DNA from: JANJWP01 sp964540725
Lineage (GTDB): Bacteria; Patescibacteriota; Gracilibacteria; BD1-5; UBA2023
DNA length: 38,149 nucleotides
Assembly: GCA_964540725.1 (NCBI GenBank)
Contig: CAZINU010000008.1
Coordinates: 1 to 38,149, forward strand
Reading direction: 5' to 3'
In this document: positions 36,052 through 38,149 of the stretch, piece after piece
Layout: every line of letters begins with the position of its first letter
How positions within the stretch are numbered: position 1 is the stretch's first letter
The notes under the pieces: generated by a model
Told to the model about the DNA's origin: nothing
Databases searched by the model: none
Seen by the model: only the letters and a program-made list of their open reading frames with translations
Position numbers and translations under genes: made by a program

Positions 36052-36135
36052 GCCCAGGTGGTGAAATGGTAGACACGTACGTTTGAGGTGCGTATGCCTT
36101 ACGGTGTGGGGGTTCAAGTCCCCCCCTGGGCACCA
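36052..36135 (+). tRNA. tRNA-Leu (anticodon GAG)
   Basis: A type II tRNA starting 8 bases after tRNA-Arg. The acceptor is GCCCAGG, the D arm has TGGTAGACAC, the anticodon loop TTGAGGT gives GAG (codons CUC/CUU), there is a variable arm, the T arm has GGTTCAAGTCC, and CCA is encoded. It marks the boundary where accessory DNA begins. Confidence 0.95.
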
Positions 36136-36156
36136 ATAAAGCATTTCCTCCCTACC

Positions 36157-36204
36157 GAAATAGAAAGCCCCAGTAAACGCTATGTTTACATGACATTCTA
36201 TTTC
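36157..36204. other. Nested palindrome, candidate recombination (att) site
   Basis: GAAATAGAA (36157-36165) pairs with TTCTATTTC (36196-36204), and inside them GTAAAC (36172-36177) pairs with GTTTAC (36183-36188) around a 5-base centre. It lies between tRNA-Leu and the 3' end of a tyrosine-recombinase fragment, the usual place for an attachment site. A plain regulatory hairpin is the alternative. Confidence 0.45.
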
Positions 36205-36223
36205 AAAAGGAATTAGAGATAGA

Positions 36224-36250
36224 AAAAAACCGCATGAAAATGCGGTTTTT
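36224..36250. terminator. Bidirectional terminator after the recombinase fragment
   Basis: AAAAACCGCA and its complement around a TGAAAA-type loop with A- and T-runs; downstream of the recombinase on the minus strand. Confidence 0.8.
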
Positions 36251-36303
36251 TCGTGGTTTGGCAGTGTTTTGATTGGAGACACTGAGAGAAGTACTGATTT
36301 TTT

Positions 36304-36480
36304 CTAAAATGGACTTTTAATATTTTTAAGTTTCGGATTTGTAGCTTGCGTGTAGAGCTGTGTTGTTCGAATATTCCTGTGTCCGAGAAGTTCTTGAACA
36401 TATCGGACATCCACCCCATTTTCCAGTAAATGCGTAGCAAATGAGTGTCTAAGCGAATGAAACGTAGCATCTTTTTTTAT
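36304..36480 (-). pseudogene. Tyrosine recombinase/integrase, C-terminal fragment cut by an IS
   Basis: 58 codons ending at TAG (36304-36306). The frame reads FHSLRHSFATHLLENGVDV, then VQELLGHRNIRTTQLYTQAT. This includes the HxxR box, the second His (GHRN) and the nucleophile Tyr (QLYTQ) of XerC/D-type integrases. The frame runs into the insertion sequence at 36481, and the rest of the gene is not found on the other side. Base composition is more AT-rich than the core genome. It is an integrase broken by the IS, next to a tRNA pair. Confidence 0.9.
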
Positions 36481-37583
36481 GGCTTAATTGCCAAAATCAT
36501 GTGGCTATTTCCGTCACTTTTCCCCATAATGGAGCGGTTTATCCGCTCCATTTAGTTTTCCATGGACAAAAAATGCCCGAAATGCGGGTCGGTCTCGACG
36601 AAGAAGGACGGCCAGAGGAACGGCCGCCAAAGCTACAGGTGCAAGGATTGCGGCCACGTGTTCCAGAATTCCCGGCGGAAGGACGGAAGGGTCGCGGAGG
36701 GGCTTTTCGAGCGTTATTCCGTCCGAAAGCAGACCGTTCCGGAACTCTCCGCGGATTCCGGACTTTTGGAAAGGACCGTCCACCGGAGATTGGCCGAGGC
36801 GTTCTCGGCTAAAAAAGGGGCGGGGTCCTCCTGAATCCGGACTTGCCCTCGTACCGGAACTCCGTCCCGGTTTTCGACGCGACGTTCTTCGGGAAAAAAT
36901 GACCGGGGCAATGGGGGCTGTTCTGCGCCGTCGACGGGATTTCCGGCGACCCGCTGGCGTCCGTGCCGATAGGCCAGGAAGCGTCGGCCGACTACCGGAA
37001 GCTGGCTTCCGCGATGCGGGACGCCGGGTATCCCGTACCGCCTTTCGCCGCCATAGACGGACGGAGCGGCGCGGAGAACGCCGTCCGCGGGGTTTGGAAC
37101 GTTCCCGTCCAAACCTGCCAGGCGCACAAGATCGCCACCGCCGACCGGTACCTGCTCAAATTCCCGAGACGGGAATCGTACCGCGTCCTCAAGCGGATCG
37201 CGCACGAAATGACGACGACGGACGAAGCGACTTTCCGGTGGCTTCTGGAACGCTTCGCGGAGGTTTTCAGGGACGACCTGGGGATGAGGATCCCCGACCG
37301 GAGGACCGGCCGGGAACGGTTCGCCCACCCGAGGTTGCGGAGGGCGTACCGTTCCCTCGTCCGAGACCTGGACAAACTCTTCGTCTGCCACCGATTCCTA
37401 TCCGAAACCGGCGGGAAAGAGATTAACACGACGAATAGGATCGAGTGCGTTTTCTCGCACGCCAAACCGAAAATCGGGGTCCACCGGTGAATCGGCAAAG
37501 AAAAGAAGCTCAGCTTGGCGTTGAGCTTCTTTTGGAGGTGAACGAAACCGGTTATCCAGCCACAGAAATTTGGCAATTAAGCC
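36481..37583 (+). mobile_element. Insertion sequence (IS256/IS1249-like)
   Basis: A 1,103-bp element bounded by imperfect 26-bp inverted repeats (36481-36506 and 37558-37583, 23 of 26 matching, starting GGCTTAATTGCCAAA). It holds one transposase in two frames. A hairpin at 36529-36551 just inside the left end could shield the gene from outside transcription. The flanking 8-9 bases are different on the two sides, so no target duplication is visible. Its GC-rich body contrasts with AT-rich DNA on both sides. The family is inferred from the transposase. Confidence 0.85.
36562..37580 (+). CDS. Transposase with -1 frameshift, IS256/IS1249-like
   Basis: The first frame (ATG 36562) encodes a zinc ribbon CPKCGSVSTKKDG...YRCKDCGHVF plus a helix-turn-helix region. 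The second frame, -1 relative to it, carries the catalytic part. The junction is the run AAAAAAGGGG at 36811-36820, a plausible slippage site; an indel or sequencing error is the alternative. Catalytic motifs are VFDATFFGKKGPGQWGLF (first Asp), FAAIDGRSG (second Asp), QTCQAHK (the C/H pair of IS256 and MULE-type enzymes) and TNRIECVFSHAK (Glu) followed by HRGIG. UGA codons at 36900, 37488 and 37539 sit at Gly positions, so the element is adapted to code 25. TAA lies in the right inverted repeat. Confidence 0.8.
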
Positions 37584-37687
37584 TTAATAATATCTTTTTT
37601 CATATTTATTAGATTCTTTTTTCATAATAAAAATATTCCTATGTCTCTAAAGTCTGGTCTTTGAGCTTGGTTAGAAGGAATATCTTT

Positions 37688-37777
37688 ATGAATTTTTATT
37701 TTTTGAATATTATTTTACATATTTTGGATTCTTTGATTACATGAATTTTTAGGTGATATGGTACAGTCCTATTATAA
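37688..37777 (+). CDS. Short AT-rich ORF, possible membrane peptide
   Basis: ATG 37688 with AAGGA 7 bases upstream. It gives MNFYFLNIILHILDSLIT and then two UGA codons (37742, 37754) before TAA at 37775; in code 25 this makes 29 residues, in the standard code 18. It is hydrophobic. It is in the same frame as the downstream ORF, separated by the TAA, so it might be the broken start of one gene. Confidence 0.3.
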
Positions 37778-37924
37778 TTTAAATTATTTTGATGATTTTT
37801 TTTATGGTTATTTTTTATAATTGATACTACAATTGTATTAATCTTTTTTTGGAAATATTTTTTTATAAAAAATGATGTATATTTTGAAAAAGATTATATT
37901 AAATATAATAGATATTTTGGTATA

Positions 37925-38092
37925 ATGAAAAAAGTGATTATATTTTTTATTATATTTATTATTTCTAATATAATAACATTTCCTATATGGAGTGATGGTT
38001 TTTTCTTTAATGAACCAAACATATTAAGTATATTAGTGAGTTTGATTCTAACAATTATATTCTATAATCTTTATATAGAAAAAACGGAATAA
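37925..38092 (+). CDS. Small AT-rich membrane protein, probably incomplete at the N-terminus
   Basis: 55 residues from ATG 37925: MKKVIIFFIIFIISNIIT, a polar segment PIWSDGFFFNEPN, and a second span ILVSLILTIIFYNLY, ending EKTE and TAA. The frame stays open upstream to 37778 with protein-like sequence (FIKNDVYFEKDYIKYNRYFG) but no start codon, and two consecutive UGA at 37790-37795. A longer multi-span protein with a lost start or a frameshift is likely. I recognise no family. Confidence 0.45.
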   Translation: MKKVIIFFIIFIISNIITFPIWSDGFFFNEPNILSILVSLILTIIFYNLYIEKTE

Positions 38093-38096
38093 ATGA

Positions 38097-38149
38097 CAAA
38101 AGTTCTAAAATAAAAGCGGACACCCGGTACGGATTTGTGCGGTAATATG
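38097..38149. repeat. Terminal inverted repeat, right copy (53 bp)
   Basis: The exact reverse complement of positions 1-53. It is GC-richer than the AT-rich tail it follows, so composition jumps back at its boundary, consistent with the edge of a separate repeated element extending beyond the window. Confidence 0.9.

Larger units (their letters stand above)
37584..38092. other. Very AT-rich tail of foreign composition
   Basis: Base composition shifts abruptly to extreme AT at the IS right end and persists to the terminal repeat. Nothing here matches the interrupted integrase. It may be a mobile element, prophage or plasmid remnant, or a chimeric join. Two short frames on the plus strand are described separately. 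Confidence 0.7.

Noticed and set aside
36501..37426. Separate hypothetical proteins in other frames of the IS
   Set aside because: They are shadows of the transposase. The motif-bearing frames account for the element.
9864..37541. In-frame UGA codons as pseudogene lesions or Trp codons
   Set aside because: Frames continue with correct family motifs after each UGA, often several per gene, and aligned positions are glycine rather than tryptophan.
1..38149. CRISPR array
   Set aside because: No regularly spaced short direct repeats were found, and no cas genes.
1..38149. Linear plasmid or phage with terminal inverted repeats
   Set aside because: The enclosed genes are chromosomal housekeeping genes (prfA, uvrB, rsmA, ssb, secF, tRNAs), with no replication or virion genes.

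Overview
This window reads as a GC-rich chromosomal contig from a Candidate Phyla Radiation bacterium that uses genetic code 25 (UGA = glycine), i.e. the Gracilibacteria (BD1-5)/Absconditabacteria (SR1) group. I count about 19 in-frame UGA codons inside otherwise intact genes. Several fall on glycines conserved in the family: the P-loop of a VirB4-like ATPase (25964), the segment before the P-loop in UvrB (16779), two in MtaB, one in a YraN-family protein, two in a GT4 glycosyltransferase, and one in release factor 1 itself. prfA encodes an RF1 (PxT and GGQ motifs), the only release factor code 25 needs. Genes below are given in code 25, so many span UGA codons that a standard-code gene caller would call stops.

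Layout. 126-8045: a LysM protein (+), a GT4 glycosyltransferase (-), a DUF167 protein (+), and a single reading frame of about 1,777 residues (-) behind a near-consensus promoter. 8080-9600: a probable 6S-like RNA (-), a small SD-led gene, a hairpin/terminator cluster, tRNA-Ser(CGA) and tRNA-Leu(CAA). 9864-18650: prfA, an unknown gene, a PilC/GspF pilus protein, Hsp20, two small envelope genes, rsmA/ksgA after a duplicated repeat, a membrane protein, and uvrB. 18647-23545 (-): two unknown genes, an exported M23 peptidase with an SLH-like end, an M16-like protein, and ssb. 23744-27554: a membrane PP2C phosphatase with the VirB4-like ATPase, then a small membrane protein. 27701-35783: a second M23 peptidase, a structured-RNA candidate, a ppGpp-type HD hydrolase, mtaB, yraN, an ASCH protein, TraC-like and PrgI proteins, secF and an acyl carrier protein. 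35968-36135: tRNA-Arg(TCG) and tRNA-Leu(GAG). 36136-38149: accessory DNA: a palindromic att-like site, a tyrosine-recombinase fragment cut by an IS whose transposase also uses UGA as glycine, and a very AT-rich tail. Both window ends carry the same 53-bp sequence in inverted orientation.

The genes fit a host-attached, reduced-metabolism cell: surface remodelling (M23, M16, LysM, SLH), a pilus component, parts of a VirB4/PrgI/TraC type IV secretion-like machine, Sec export, DNA repair and translation factors, and little biosynthesis.

The most unusual observation is that three genes (8427-8711, 15674-16531, 27141-27554) appear to END at UGA. In each a strong intrinsic terminator follows within about 40 bases and no in-frame UAA/UAG comes before it. 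All three have strong Shine-Dalgarno sequences, which most other genes here lack. Either UGA sometimes terminates in this organism, or these are non-stop messages.
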